From: Ciona savignyi
Lineage: Eukaryota > Chordata > Ascidiacea > Phlebobranchia > Cionidae
Reading direction: 5' to 3'
Assembly: GCA_000149265.1 (NCBI GenBank)
Contig: CH002695.1
Coordinates: 81,277 to 145,276, forward strand
DNA: 64,000 nucleotides
The translations under genes and the position numbers were made by a program. Positions 38,263 through 51,141 of the stretch are shown here, in pieces. Each line of letters opens with the position of its first letter. Positions within the stretch are counted from its first letter, which is position 1. Below the pieces are notes generated by a model. It did no database searches and had not been told where the DNA came from. It saw only the letters and a program-made list of their open reading frames with translations.

Positions 38263-41200
38263 CTAACTAAAAGATTTCCGGCCTAGTTCAGCGAGACCGT
38301 GTAGTTGCAGTGCCTCGGGAACTGCAAACGATTTTCTTCGGCCGTGGGTTGATCCGGACATGTTCTCATCCGTCGATAGTCGTTGTGCTGGCGTTGTCGA
38401 TTGCTTCAAGCGATGCCATCTTGCGATTGGTCGGTTTATATGTTGCGTCATCATTTCCGACCAATGGTTGCTTTCCTCGCTGTCAGTCGAGTCTACAATG
38501 AGATATAAACGGAAAGTTTCGCATTAAAAAGATGACCTGAAGCTTGATTATTTCACGCCTACCCACATGCCCTATAAGTATGCCAAGAAAATGTAACATT
38601 TTTGACACTTTGTCTAAATAATTGATCCCCGTAGTTAAGAACTGAGAACCTGCGCATTGATAATGTGAGAAACTGCTCGATAATTGACAGGTTGTTGGAA
38701 GTGTGAAACAGGAAGTTTTGTTAATGCTATGTTGGATGGAACAACTAGGGTGCAGACACTGCTTGCTATTTTAGCTATTTAACTCAATATCAACTAGGTT
38801 TTACCAAAACCCGTCTACTGACGGTCTGACGAAACCAAATGTTGGATTAGTCCGTTGTATTCTTGGGTACGAAACTCAGCAAACACAGCAAGCCTCGAGG
38901 TTTATTGCGCTGAACTAAACAGATACGTTTTAGCTATGTACAACACACTGCAATAGATAACCCGGTGGGGGCACGAGGTTATCTTACTATTAGCAGTATT
39001 ATAACCCCATGCATTTTCCTATCGACATGGATAAACATGAACATCCTACCCTGACGGTCTGTCAGCGCTATCGGGGCAATGTGAAAAAAATGTGAATACG
39101 CAGTTTTATCCATTATTTAAAGGAATGCATTAAAATCCTTTTAAATTGAGATTTTATATATATTCTAAAAAATAAAGTGGCACAAGTTGAGAAGGGCCGA
39201 GGCTGGAGAGTAATACATAACCCATTTTAGCACAACTTTAAAAAGTTGGTCACAGAATATTTTCTATAACAAAAGTCCAGACCATAAGAATGTTAAAAGC
39301 CTTCGACTTACTTGGGCCAAGATCAAGCTGCCCAAGATATTCATTGTAGCCCAGTTTAAAATCGTGCACCACGTGACAAATTAGTCTCGCATCAGGCGAT
39401 TGTAAAGTCTCGTGCGGAACGCTGAATGTGAGAGCTTGATTGAACACTGGATTGCAGGTGGAATGGACTGTGTCTGTTTTCTTCTTCTTTAATCTTTGCT
39501 TTCCCTTATACAGTGCAACCTTGACGTACGAATCTGCATGGAAATAAGCTTAATATATTTTAATTGGAAGTCACATTGGTTATTAGAGGTCCATTGTTAA
39601 ACCATTGTTTCATGGGACCACATGATGAACTAGGGAATTAGATTTCGATCAATCGATGTTTGGATCGATGTTAATTATCACAATGAATATTGTGTTTTAC
39701 ACCGGGCAATACAGTAACAGAAGGTAAAGAGGTACGACAGGAAACAGCAGAGAAATAAAAAAAAACATCGATTTTATAAAAGTCGACATTTTTGTCAAAA
39801 AAATAGAAAACTTAAACCCGTATTAAAATCCCCCTCTTGCGTTTTTCTCTTCATGGATAAACACCAATTACCAAATCTAATTCTTCGTTCATAGTTTCGC
39901 CGTTTCCCTTCTTTTAGATTTGTGACCCAAAATAGACAAGTTCACTTACCGGGAAGCCCCTTTCTAGACTCGGGCTCCCGTAAATTCCTCGCCTTTTGCA
40001 CGGCCACTGTTAACTTCTCAGCGCTACGAAGATACGAGAGCGCAAGCATCAAGTCGCCGTAGGTCTCGCTGGACTGGAAGCGGTAAAATTAACAATTCGT
40101 TTTAAAATCATTCTAATTATACGGTTAAATGAAGGTATTGGTTGGGCGACTTCAAACCTTAGATATGTCGCTGCATTTTGGTGGTTTTATTTTTCTCCAC
40201 AGATCAATACTGGGAGTCATCACGAAGTCTATTTCCTTCATTTTCATCTGCATCACACCGGTGCATTCGTCTCTTGAAAACTGATCAAAGTCGAACGTCT
40301 TCACTTCCAGGATTGTTTCCTGGAGATGAGGAGGCAAAAGTCACAAATCCGTCAATTCCGGCTTCCTGGTCAATTACTTGCAAGTTGCGTTTTCGCGTCC
40401 ACATTTACCACCCAATTCGCGCGTTTGCGGGTATGTGTGGAGCTTTAGTGCAAGATATTAATTTATATTATTTATTCATATAGGTGGGACAACGACTTTG
40501 TCGTTTTTACACTTTTAAAGCAAGGGATATGACCTACAAGTCAGCGACTGCGTTCGATTCCACCACATTGAGGTTTACATTCCAGCGAGCTACGATATGA
40601 ACCAACCGCCCGACACCTTAATCCATCGACCTGATAACACCCGATATACCGGATCAACACCGCGACCCAGAATGTTGGAACAGTAATTGAACGATAATCG
40701 CGGATGTCGCTTTTGACGATTGATTACTGCATCGTATAAATAGAATAACTAATCAATGTAAAATCGTTATTGTGTGAAAATGATAGAAATCTAGACATTA
40801 ATTATGTTGAATCAAAATGTAATAGAATTTTAAAATATGTTTTTTTTATATCAAGCTAAATGTTTTAAAAAGAGATAAATAGAAGAATATGATTTTCCCT
40901 TGACATAAAATCAACAATTATACTGTTAACACTGTTAGTGCGTTGCAAAACAAAAATATGAATATCACCCGGAATTGACAAAAATACAATAGATAGGATA
41001 ATAATATTTAAACCCGTTAATTAAATTCCACCATCGGGTAACCGGAGCTATTGCAGTATGATGTATAAAGATATATATATCTTTGAGAGATTGCTACTGT
41101 TTTGGACACCGTATTAAACGACCGGGAACGGGTAACGTATACACAAGTGCTTTGATGGTTAATTACTTAGCCTATCAGCTTGCGGCTTTCGGCCGGTTAA

Positions 41201-44200
41201 ATGGTAGCTGTGTGATTAATATTTGACCCACCTCCAAACTATCGCTGCTGACACTGAAAGTAAAGCATTCCTCGAATTCTGGATTCGACGTCTTCTTGTG
41301 GACTTTGCTGCGACGGGGGTTGAAGCCTGGGACCAAGGCAACCGTGCAGTATGGGTCGGCGGTGCCGCTAAATACTTGTGTGGCGAGACTGCGGGCCTAT
41401 GGTACAAAGGGTTTCCGATTAAGTCGTTTAGAAACTGGATATTTGGCATCTGAGTCGTTCCGATATTCGCTTATTTACGTTTAGTGGTAGAATAAAACGT
41501 AACGGGCTTGAAATCGGGCACACGTGTCTGAGCAAGTTTGAAGCATTATATGACGGATAATAATTTGGACCAGTCGAATTAAAGAATACCTCACAAACAT
41601 AATGTTGGAAACTTTCGTGTGGCCGAATGGTTTGCGCCACCCCTTTATTCAATGATTATTATGCAAAATTAAAACGGTCGAATAGACCCCACTATGGATT
41701 CGAAACTTAGCGCGATCAAAAAACATAACGTTCTTGTAACTTACGATGAGCGGAACGATTCCCACCTGTATAAGCTTCACGTTGAGCACTTCAAACTCGC
41801 TGTTGTATGCGACACTGAAGTGAAGCATGGGCGTATCGTCGTCGCCGTCCGTTGAATCGACACTTGGCGTGTGTAACTACATAAAAGAGAGTTGTGGTCA
41901 CATTTGGCTGGTCATGGAGTCATTTTTGATGTTGACAACCAAAATCTTTATTGCGAAGTTGCCCGGCACCCAAAATGTCGAGCTGTCGGTATACGTTTTG
42001 GTGTTTTTTTCTTTAGCACGCAACCACTGCAATATCGTGGCAAATACTCGCACCATATTTCTCACATTTTCTCGTCATTCATCCAACTAGTATCGCCACC
42101 CGCAAGAATAAACAACTCATCCGTCTGTGTCGAGACAATTGGAACAATTGTGCTCCAAAGATACCAGACACCACAGGGAATCGACCAGCAGGTAATATTC
42201 CCAAATACATCGATATTAAAAGTCGCTGAATAGACCGGGGCGAGGGAGGTATTGATTTCAATATGCCACCTCGTATACTGCGGGGAAGCATTGAGACCAA
42301 AGTATTGATCGGATACATAATTTAGTTTGACTGGCAAAACACCGCAGGTCCTTATTACCATTAAATTACCATATACCTTAGGTGAGATACATGTTAGAAC
42401 CTTATGACCAATCAATATATTTTATTTGTTCGTTCGAAACTTTTTAACGCATGGGTTATACAGTGCTTGATGTGCAAGAGTCCTATTAATTCCAAACTAT
42501 CCCCTGTGCGCTAGGAAGTCTGAAGATAATTATGGGTTCCTTCGATTCCGAAGGCAATACATTTTGATTTTACTCCGTTTCCTCTCCTTTTTTTTAATAT
42601 TTCCAACTTGGTCGCAACTAGAAGGTTTTTTTTAGGAACTTAAAAAATCAACACAATTCAACTTATATCTTTCACCTTGTATAATCTGGGGTCGATCTGC
42701 CGAAGGTCTATCGGCATCTGCATTGAACTACGTCGTCTACCGAGGTGCTGGCTCGCATGTGCAGGCGAGACGACCAAGCTTCCTACAGAGATAAATAAAA
42801 TGGAATTTCGGATAGAATACACCAACTAGTAAATGATTTCAATCTTACAATCACACAGCCAAAAGTTCAATTCGCTACCATATGGACTATCAGGATGCTT
42901 TGGTCTCCAACAGCAAACTACAATTAGTGGGTTAAAGAAACTTTTAGTCTGAAGGTTGTAGTAAGGAAAGTTGCCGTAGGATATGCACCTTACGGACATC
43001 GCTTAAACCCATAGTGAATTAATGATTGCATAAAAACTAAAAAAAACATTTCAACCTCAGTTTAATTTAAAGACCCTGCAATAGCTTCGGCTAACCGACA
43101 GGGGGCCAGGGTAATGTGACGATTTCTGTGTGATAACGCCCGCCTGCGTTTTCCTATTCATGGTGGTAAAACATGAATATTCTATGATATACACAAACGC
43201 CATTCTTAGTGGATATGTCCATCACTCCGTGAATTCCTAATCAAAGACAATTTTTACTGACATTCCAAAATTTGACCAAAACTTTACTTTGCTTCAATGC
43301 ATCCGAACACATCTTATGTGGAATTTTATGTTTTTTTGTCATATCCGTTCGAATCACGTATGAACGCACAGTCAGTCTTCACTTCGGAAGTAGTCTTCAC
43401 TTACAATTTATAGATTAGTTTTAGCCAACATGACATTTTAATTTAATGTATTTGCCCAATTTAAATATAATAAGTCGAATCGTTCAATTTTAATTTGCTT
43501 GAACAGTTAGGGTTAATTACGCGAAATGTAATAAAACGCAGATTTTTTTATCGGGGATCATTTTTCAATGTATGTTTGACGGTTGATGATGTCACTTTGC
43601 AAAATAGAGGAACGCTGAGTACTGAATTCTGAAAATCGATAATGTGCTGCAAAATATTTGGCTTAGTGGCGATGATGTATTTATACAAGCACATGGTCGA
43701 TATTTCTGTAGTTTGTGGCGGAGGAATTGTCAAATCGACTAATTTATGAGTCTGGCCGACTGATAAGAGGCTATATACAGGTGCCCATATGTCCCCTAAT
43801 TGCCATCATTGTGGTTTGATATACGGTGTTTAAATTCTTTGTTTAACTACATCGTCCACTATACGGTGCATGTTGTTATGCTTGGCCGGAGAATCAATCT
43901 GCTAATGACGTCATTCCGCGAGACAGATCAATAATAAGCGCAAACATAAGGACGTCTGTAAAACTATCACCGACAGCGGTGTGGCTGAAAAGGCGGTCGA
44001 TTTATATTAGGCGTACTATAAAAACTACCGAAATGACAACACTATCACGGGGATGGAAACTCGGCCGAGTATAAAATACGCGATAACGGTGAAAAAATAG
44101 GAAACGACTCAGTTTAAGTTAGTGAAAACTGTATTTGTACATTTAAAAAAAAAGGTTATTTTATGTGTAATAGACACATTAATACCAGCAAATAAATGTT

Positions 44201-47196
44201 CAAGTGTTGCTTGGTAATGCGAACGAAACATTTAATATACAGACAGAATACGATAGGATAGGGATATTCAAGTTTTATTTCCCGGACATGTGATGAGTTA
44301 GGAATCATCAGATTATATCGATTTTGTATTTGCATTGTGGTTTATTATTGCCTTGCCCAAGGATACACGTGGCTGACCAACGTCAGAAGCCCATTTCGAC
44401 CCCACAACCTTTCTGGTGTCTGCGGACCGGCGAGGCTCTTACCAAGTGTTCAAATACGAAATTCATAAAAATTGAGAAAATAAAGTTTCAAACCTGCGGA
44501 GCTTAGGCTATCCCTGGCCACGAGTCCTCCACCTTCGTTCCCCCGGCCGCCAGATTCATGAGCCTATGTATAATCAATACACGTTATATTAGCTCGTTAA
44601 ACACATTTTATCTCAACTTGTCAAATCACATTATATATGTTGAACAGGTTGATTCTGGTGTCATGGTAAGGGAAATCTCGAGTTGTCAGCTTACACTGCA
44701 CTGGGCGACCATCAGCACTATATATCAGTGCGGGTCAACGAAAATACTTTCTGTATCCACAACACGATAGTTCAATTTGCGCGGCAGCGTATGGCACATA
44801 TAACATATATATATCTGATACCAAGCAGCTATTGTGAACATTGTCATATAAACAGTGGTAAATTTAAACAGTTGTTTTTTTCTAACTGATAGAAAGAAAA
44901 AAAGATTAGGACCGCTAAATCCTGATTAAACCGACAATTACAATAAAAATGCCATATATATATAAGATGGAAAGATAAAGAACATAGGTTAGTATTTACC
45001 GCCACGTCATAAGACGATCTCCGAGAGCCGCTCATAGTATCAGAAAAAAACATTGGATTTTCTTCGTCCACTGGAAACAACGAATGCGGTGAGGGGGATG
45101 GTTGATAGTGTGGCCGGTCCGCTGGTCGGTGGGTTAGGTCAGGGAGGCTGAGGGGCGTTCGTCGGAAGGTATCGGGACTCGATAAGGGCTTCGCTCGAGA
45201 ATCGAAACTTCTAGAACTTTTTACTGGATGAAGTTGACTGGAAGACGATGTTGCCGGATCCAATAGATGGTAAGTTGTAGAGCCGTTTGAATCCGAACCA
45301 AGGTTAGTCGGTCGTCGTTTTGGAACAACATTCGATGGTTTGCTGCCTGGGTCGAACGATTCGCTGTCGATCTCACTAAACACTTGTGTCTGTTCGACTT
45401 GCAAGGAGTAATGAGTCTGCCTGGCAAGTTGGGTTTCGGGTGGTGATGACGATAGGCTTCGAGAGGGGATTTGACCGACCGGCGCAGACTCGGTGTAGCT
45501 GAGCGGTTGAGTGATGGCTGGCGACACGACACTTGCTTTTCCAATTACTTTTTCGTCTGAAAAAATCTCCTTTTTCTATTTTTCTAAGTCGTAAACGATA
45601 CTAGCTTAAAGACGCTTTGGCTTGCTTGCTTTGCGATATTTGAAACGACAGAGCGCTTATATATTGACCAAAAAGAAAAAGGGACTTACTGGTGGATATA
45701 GAATGAGGGCCAAACGGTAAAACGGTTAAGGCTAATTCTTAGTATTAATAGATGATAAGAGGTTAAATCGATGGCATTAACGGTAATTTTCTGTTACGTA
45801 AATAAAACATCAAACCAAATGGCAAAATTTATAATTACTATTCGATTTTTCTTCTATTATGCGACGAGGGGATTTAAAAACAGCGTATGGAATCCAATTG
45901 GTAAATATTATGGTGAAAATCTTTACCGGTAGTGTAAACATTTACCATTTATTGGTGGTTTAAACATTCACCCTTTACCGATGCATGGTTTAAACCAGTG
46001 GTTTTTAACCTTTTTGCTGCCGCGCCTCCCTTGCGCAATAAAAGTTAGTTTACGCCCCCCATCTTTGTACATAAACCAAAATACAGCAGAACTATGGGTA
46101 TTTTAGCTATTTTATGACATCATACTTAGTTCGTGAAGCAGGATTGTGATTAATGACAGGTTAGCGTTTGAATGCTGTGCTCTGTATGTTTTTCCAAGGA
46201 AAGAAGAAGCGTATTTTATACATGTAAAACTATTTTTAAATATTGTAACACAACTGACCTGATGTACCTTTGATCTAGAAAAAACCAAAAAACATGTGCA
46301 ACAAAAGTTTAGTTTTGTTCGCAAAGCTCGGATTCTCAAAATTAATTAAAAATGTGTTGTAAATTAATTAAGGCTCGAGCCCCTCTAAACATTTCAGTAT
46401 GCCCCCCTGGGAAGTCGTGCCCCCCGGTTAAGAACCACTGGTTTAAACAAAGGGCTATTTTACGCTTTTCGATACTTTAACAACTAGTCGACAAATCAAT
46501 CTGTAAAACACACATATTGTTAAAGGTAATCTATGAAGGGTAATCTGAGTTATTTACATGTATATTAAAAATTAATGTTGAATATATAATTCATATTAGA
46601 AACTGTACCTTGGTTGAAACCGTTTCCACCAGAATCCCCCGTGTAACTCGGCGAACGATTTTTTCCCAGCTTGATTCGGAATCTATAAATAGAATTGAGT
46701 CATCAAATTAGTCGAAAATATATGTTTTCTATGTCAAAAATGAAGTCAACAATAGAGCCACACCCGACAAATGTACATTAAAATCAAGGGAACAATAAAT
46801 TGAAGTTAATAGCTCAAAATGTAAAGGATACACGAGGTTAAATACCTTTGCACTTGGTTTGGTAAGTACTGTTATGCAATCAACCTTGTAATTTTAGCAA
46901 TCAACCGAATAGTCTTTGTAGGTAAACAGAGATTCCAGCAGTTTGCTGTGTCAAAAAACCTAACGAACTAGTGACATGACACAGTCACCCACATATGAAG
47001 GTTGTTTGATATGAAATGCATTAAATATGACGAACCTGTTTTTCTGCTCGGGTGCCAGCAGTGTTTCTCCTCGGTCCTTTCGAAAACATAATTTCCTTTC
47101 TCGATAACAGCAGCATACGACAAGCACGACGAAGATGAACACAGATGTTGGTAACAGTATGTACAGCACCAGCTGTTCACCGCTAAGGTTAGTCAT
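38263..47196 (-). CDS. Synaptotagmin with degenerate calcium-binding C2 domains
   Basis: Eleven exons: 47196-47036, 46682-46609, 45556-45000, 44563-44494, 42782-42676, 41876-41766, 41396-41232, 40319-40158, 40073-39950, 39533-39308 and 38479-38263. They give 657 residues. A short lumenal N-terminus precedes one membrane helix (VLYILLPTSVFIFVVLVV) and a CCCYRERK palmitoylation-type site. A long Ser/Pro linker, mostly one 557-bp exon, leads to C2A and C2B. C2A opens LNVKLIQARSLATQ and has KKTSNPEFEECFTF. C2B has DSYVKVALYKG and NPVFNQALTF, closing with NHWSEMM and PIARWH. Several calcium-ligand aspartates are replaced. Synaptotagmins act in vesicle docking and fusion, and this one is probably calcium-independent. 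The paralogue is uncertain. The donor of exon 10 is ambiguous: AA/GTCGAA at 39307 keeps phase, while the stronger GTAAGT at 39311 does not. Confidence 0.9.
38860..39050 (+). repeat. Decayed forward SINE copy
   Basis: 'attcttgggtacgaaactca', 'gtacaacacactgcaatag', 'gggggcacgaggttatctta' and 'gacatggataaacatgaaca' follow the SINE body. The tRNA-like head is not recognisable. It lies in the last intron of the synaptotagmin gene. Confidence 0.55.
41615..41710 (+). repeat. tRNA-like repeat, second family, in synaptotagmin intron
   Basis: 'gtgtggccgaatggtttgcg' followed by 'aacggtcgaatagaccccac' and 'ggattcgaaactta' repeats the unit layout seen at 50335-50660 in the opposite orientation. The first half looks like a tRNA acceptor/D arm, and the last block like a T arm. 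Confidence 0.55.
42955..43190 (+). repeat. Decayed forward SINE copy
   Basis: Blocks 'caccttacggacatcgctta', 'agaccctgcaatagcttcgg', 'taatgtgacgatttctgtgt' and 'ttcatggtggtaaaacatga' follow the SINE order with substitutions. It lies in a synaptotagmin intron. Confidence 0.5.
45996..46440. mobile_element. 445-bp hAT-type MITE with intact target duplication
   Basis: Direct repeats GTTTAAAC (45988-45995 and 46441-46448) flank the element. The inverted ends begin CAGTGGTTTTTAACC on the left and CAGTGGTTCTTAACC on the right (reverse strand), followed by C-rich inner parts ('cccctggga' and 'gcgcctccc'). CAGTGGTT-type ends with an 8-bp duplication are typical of hAT (Charlie-like) elements. There is no transposase. 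It lies in intron 2 of the synaptotagmin gene. Confidence 0.88.
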
Positions 47197-49670
47197 AACG
47201 ACCTAAGCTATCATTGCTTTTGTTTTTTTCATGGATGTCATTCACTATGTCATATTCTGTAATACCAACCTGTCAATAACAGTTGGTTGAATGAAAATGC
47301 AAATTGAATGTAACTCGGTTTACAGAATTTCTTTTCTTAACAAATTGTTTTGAAGAAATAATCAGTAAATTTATAGCCGATTTATCAATTGTTACGAATT
47401 AGCGTCCCACAATAATAATCGTCCCACAACCTGCAACTTGTTTAAAATACATCCCCATAGGCTAACTGGTCGACCACAAATGCTGCACCACACATAAGTG
47501 CCGTAGCCTAATGAGGTTACTGATGAAAAATTCATGCGACAGATCAGCTCATACAGGTCGAGCCGTTTTTTATTTGGGGTAAAAATGTTTCTCCTCGCGC
47601 TGTGCCCGTGTTGCGGTGAAGGTTTGCACGCCGGATACATTTAAGGCGAAATATATGTTGTCGTGTTCGAAGTTCGCCAACTTTGGGGGTGCATCCCATA
47701 GGGTCTAAATTATTCATAACTACAAATTCAAAATGCAAATATGCTTCGTTGGTGCCAACATGTAATTCTTGCAGCCATAAGCATGCGGACACACAATTAC
47801 CATGTCCGACGTGCGCTTAACAAGCATACCACCTGCCGATTTAAATTGCCTTGCAACAGTCGGAACATTCGATTACTTAATCTAACCCCGTCATGCTTAT
47901 TTACGGACCGTGACATTGTCTGTAAGTGCAAGTTCCGTTTTTTAACCAACAGACGTTGGATTAATTATATTACATATACCAGTCAAACCTGCCAAACATG
48001 GCAACTGGATTCGATTTGTTTTTTCCTCTAGTAAAACACTGGTTCAACAGCACAATGACAATACAACAAAGAATGACGTATTAAGTAGGTTGCACATCTA
48101 GACGGGGTTCGAACGTGTACCCGGTAAACGCTTGTCTTTCAAACAATGGCTTCTGGGTTAATATACATCGATTTAAAGCAACTGGTTCTCTAAAATTGTC
48201 TAAACCGACTGAAATTCTTCTCGTGCACGTATTGGTAATTTGAACCATATTTAAAATTTTATAATCGCACTTTATATACTTTCGCTTCCGAAGAAAGACA
48301 ACTAAACTACTTGCTTGTGCTACGCATCAATCAATATACTATGCCTAAAGCATAGTGCGGGCGTATGTAGGATTTTGCGTTTTTCTCAATGTAATATCTC
48401 TTAGATCTTAACTCGACCGAAAACGCATTGCATTGACAGGTCGGCGGAGGGTGTCCTGCCAAATTATTCATATGGCATGTAATTACGTGGGATCGCGAAA
48501 AGACAGAATTAATTACCTGGCGGAAGGGAATCGCGCACATACATAATATTGCACATACCATGACAACACATGATTTCTATACCATTAAACTATCGGATCC
48601 TTGTGATATGATCAGCCATTGTACTATGTATAATGCGCTGGGCTTTTGTCATGTGTGATTTAAGATACATAAACATATGCCATGCACGTCATGACTCTAA
48701 TACTCAACTTCTACAGCATTTCGAAATTGCTATTAGGACTGTACGAAAGCGCTTGATAACAGAGTTATTAACATGAAAAGTTTTTCTTAATATGAAGTCG
48801 AACTCCCTTTATCAATCGGCCTAACCTGAAAGTAGTAAAATCACAACGATCACAAAACTCAATTTACCAAGCAGAATAAAACCAGTATAGCTACCTCTAT
48901 TAATAATCCTCGGTTCCAAAATTGCTGTCCTTTGTTTGTGAAAGAGGCGTCGTAAATCGTATAAGGTTTGCTCAGCTAGAAGCTCCTTTGAGTTCTTAAA
49001 AAAGGCGAGTCGCACTTATCGAAGCGCTGACCGCAAAGTTACCAAAATTCTTCGATTACAAAGTGTGTGTCTGCATCAGGAGAAACGATTACAGATTGAA
49101 TTTACTTTAACATTTTTTTCTAATAAATCTTTGACGTTAATACTGACAAGTGACCTAATGATTGACAGCAAAATAAAACTATAATTCGTGTAACTCGAAG
49201 CAGGTTAGTTAGAAAATATCAGATAACCCAGAATCATAGTCATCGGTCGTGGCATGGCTGTCTTTCTCACACAGTCTTAACAAATTCAGTATACTACGTT
49301 TACCTCTCCTTAAAATAGGATTTGAACTCTCAAATTAGGAAAAGCTAACAAAATAACGTTGAATGAAACGTCATTTAACTCGTTTAACGTCATACATATA
49401 AAAATAAATTTAATGAAAACAAATAGACGTGAAAATTAACATTATAATAAACGAAATGAATGAATCGTTGCAGCGGTATCTTGTCGTTTAAAGACGCCGA
49501 CTGTCTATGCAGATAAAACAACTTCAAGCACATACTTGTGGTATAAATGCAAATTTTCCATATAAAAGAAAAATATATAATTAAAACATTTATTCCAAAA
49601 TAATAAAGGACGGCTTGGACGTAATTCATTTCAATGTTTACTTAATCAATCTCATTTTCTACGTCCTGTG
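47197..49670. other. Gene-poor region upstream of the synaptotagmin gene
   Basis: The region 5' of the synaptotagmin start presumably holds its promoter. 48095-48200 has a diverged tRNA-like block ('gacggggttcgaacgtgtac'). An open minus-strand stretch at 48900-49010 (ELLAEQTLYDLRRLFHKQ) could be an isolated exon but has no recognised family. Nothing else is supported. Confidence 0.4.
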
Positions 49671-51141
49671 CTAAGTGCAAACAATATTTATGTTCTCGGT
49701 GGAAAAGGTGGCGCAGCAAGGAACCTTAATGACAGTTTTACGATGATTAAAACCCGATTCTCCAGGGTAGCATGCTGAAATTGAGACGGAAGCTTAGTAG
49801 AAGGCTTAGACAAACTTTCCTTATAAACTACTATTTATTTTGTAGCAACCACTCTTCAGACACTTGAAGCCATCCCTCGCCTGTATATCTTACCTCACCA
49901 AATCTCAGTGCGCTTGTCGCACAATATGTTTAGCCTGAAAGTGCCGACAAATCCTTTGAACCGGTTTGGGGGAAACGTATCAGTGCCACATGCCTGTAAA
50001 TCTGATAATACGTTGACTCTTTGCGGCCGATCAGCAAACGTTTGACGAGGAACGATTTGTTTGCTTACGGTAAAGGATTCTGAAATAAAAGTGGCGGTGA
50101 CCATGTTATCAACACTAATCTGTGAGGGATATGTTATCGTTGTCTTGTTCTTATTACTACACCCGGTATAATAACTAAAAAGGATATAAAAAAAACAGGT
50201 TCGTTTATTAATTCTTTATTGGTAAGTATTTAAAAATCGCTGTAATAAAGGCTTGCACTTATTTTCATTTTCCGGTCAACCCATAATGAGTACAAAAAAC
50301 AAACTGTCACTTACACCGTTTATGTATGGAAATTGTTATATTAATCGGCCGCGTTAACCATTCGGCCTTACAACCGTTCACCATTCAGCCATACTTTTTT
50401 TACTGATCCAAGTTTCGAACCGGACTTTTTTGTTTAGAACAAGGACTGTTTTTGTTTAGAAGTCGGTATGTGTATCGGTCGTGCTAACCGTTCGGTCACA
50501 CGACTGTTTACCATTTAGCCATACTTTTTCCCCTTTGTTTACAGGGTTGAGTTTCGATCCCATGATGGGCTCGTCATTCAGTCCGTTTTTTATAATGGCA
50601 TATATATCGGTCGCGTTAACCATTCCACCACACGACCGTACATTCAGTCAGCCATATACTTTGCGGGAAAGAAGTTAAGGTCTTTCAATGCGCAACCGAA
50701 CGGATAAGTGAGGTAAGGTCAAATTACAAACCACTATAAATGTTGTCTAACTTATCATGTAGCATTTGGATGGATAACGCAAACCAGCAATGCCTTGTAT
50801 GCTTTTACGAGTATATGCACGATAAAGCTTGCTTATAATATATTACAGTTGTTTTAAGAAAGGTAGCAATAACGACATAACATACCTATTAAACCCATCA
50901 AAAAACTACCTTTCAACCCCACCATAGAATCTTAAATCTCGTTTTAAGCATCATCATCACAAACCAACGAATCGAATTCAACAAGTATAGCGAGCGCTGG
51001 ATACAATACGATACCGTTCCTATATGTGTAACCTGCGCCGACTGTAGACCCTTTCACACGGCTCGTTAATGCTGATAGCCCAGACAATAAAGATAGAGAA
51101 ATTATTACGATACAAACGTAAATACATTTTTCTATATACAT
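49671..51141 (-). CDS. Doubtful gene: small secreted cysteine-rich protein with in-frame TGA
   Basis: A possible three-exon gene. Exon 1, 51141-51015, starts with a clear signal peptide (MYIEKCIYVCIVIISLSLLS...). Exon 2, 50079 to about 49894, follows a TTTTATTTCAG acceptor and contains DLQACGTDTFPPNRFKG and NILCDKRTEIW. Exon 3, 49774-49671, follows a TTTCAG acceptor and reads CYPGESGF then KVPCCATF. The best exon-2 donor (TGAG/GTAAGA, 49893) puts a TGA codon in frame between exons 2 and 3. The alternative donor (TTTG/GTGAGG, 49898) avoids it but makes exon 3 stop after nine codons. Spaced cysteines with a CC pair near the end suggest a small cystine-rich ligand, and a cytokine of IL-17 or cystine-knot type is conceivable. 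It could equally be a decayed gene. Confidence 0.3.
50335..50660 (-). repeat. Tandem array of tRNA-like units (second family)
   Basis: Three imperfect units each contain 'atcggtcgcgttaaccattc' (or 'cgtgctaaccgttcgg'), 'cacacgaccgt', and a 'gtttcgaaccggac' or 'gtttcgatcccatgatgggc' block. On the minus strand each unit reads: 'gaatggttaacgcgaccgat' (A-box-like), a spacer of 30-50 bases, then 'cccatcatgggatcgaaact' (B-box-like). Single related copies lie at 22100-22260, 37075-37170 and 41615-41710. Confidence 0.7.

Noticed and set aside
44846-45527. 227-residue minus-strand frame as a gene of its own
   Set aside because: It is the serine/proline linker exon of the synaptotagmin. A TTTTTTCAG acceptor lies at 45557 and a GTAAAT donor at 44999, and the frame past them is intron.
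48900-49010. Minus-strand frame ELLAEQTLYDLRRLFHKQ
   Set aside because: Could be an exon, but the acceptor (CTTTTTTAAG) and donor (GAG/GTAGCT) are weak and no partner exons were seen.
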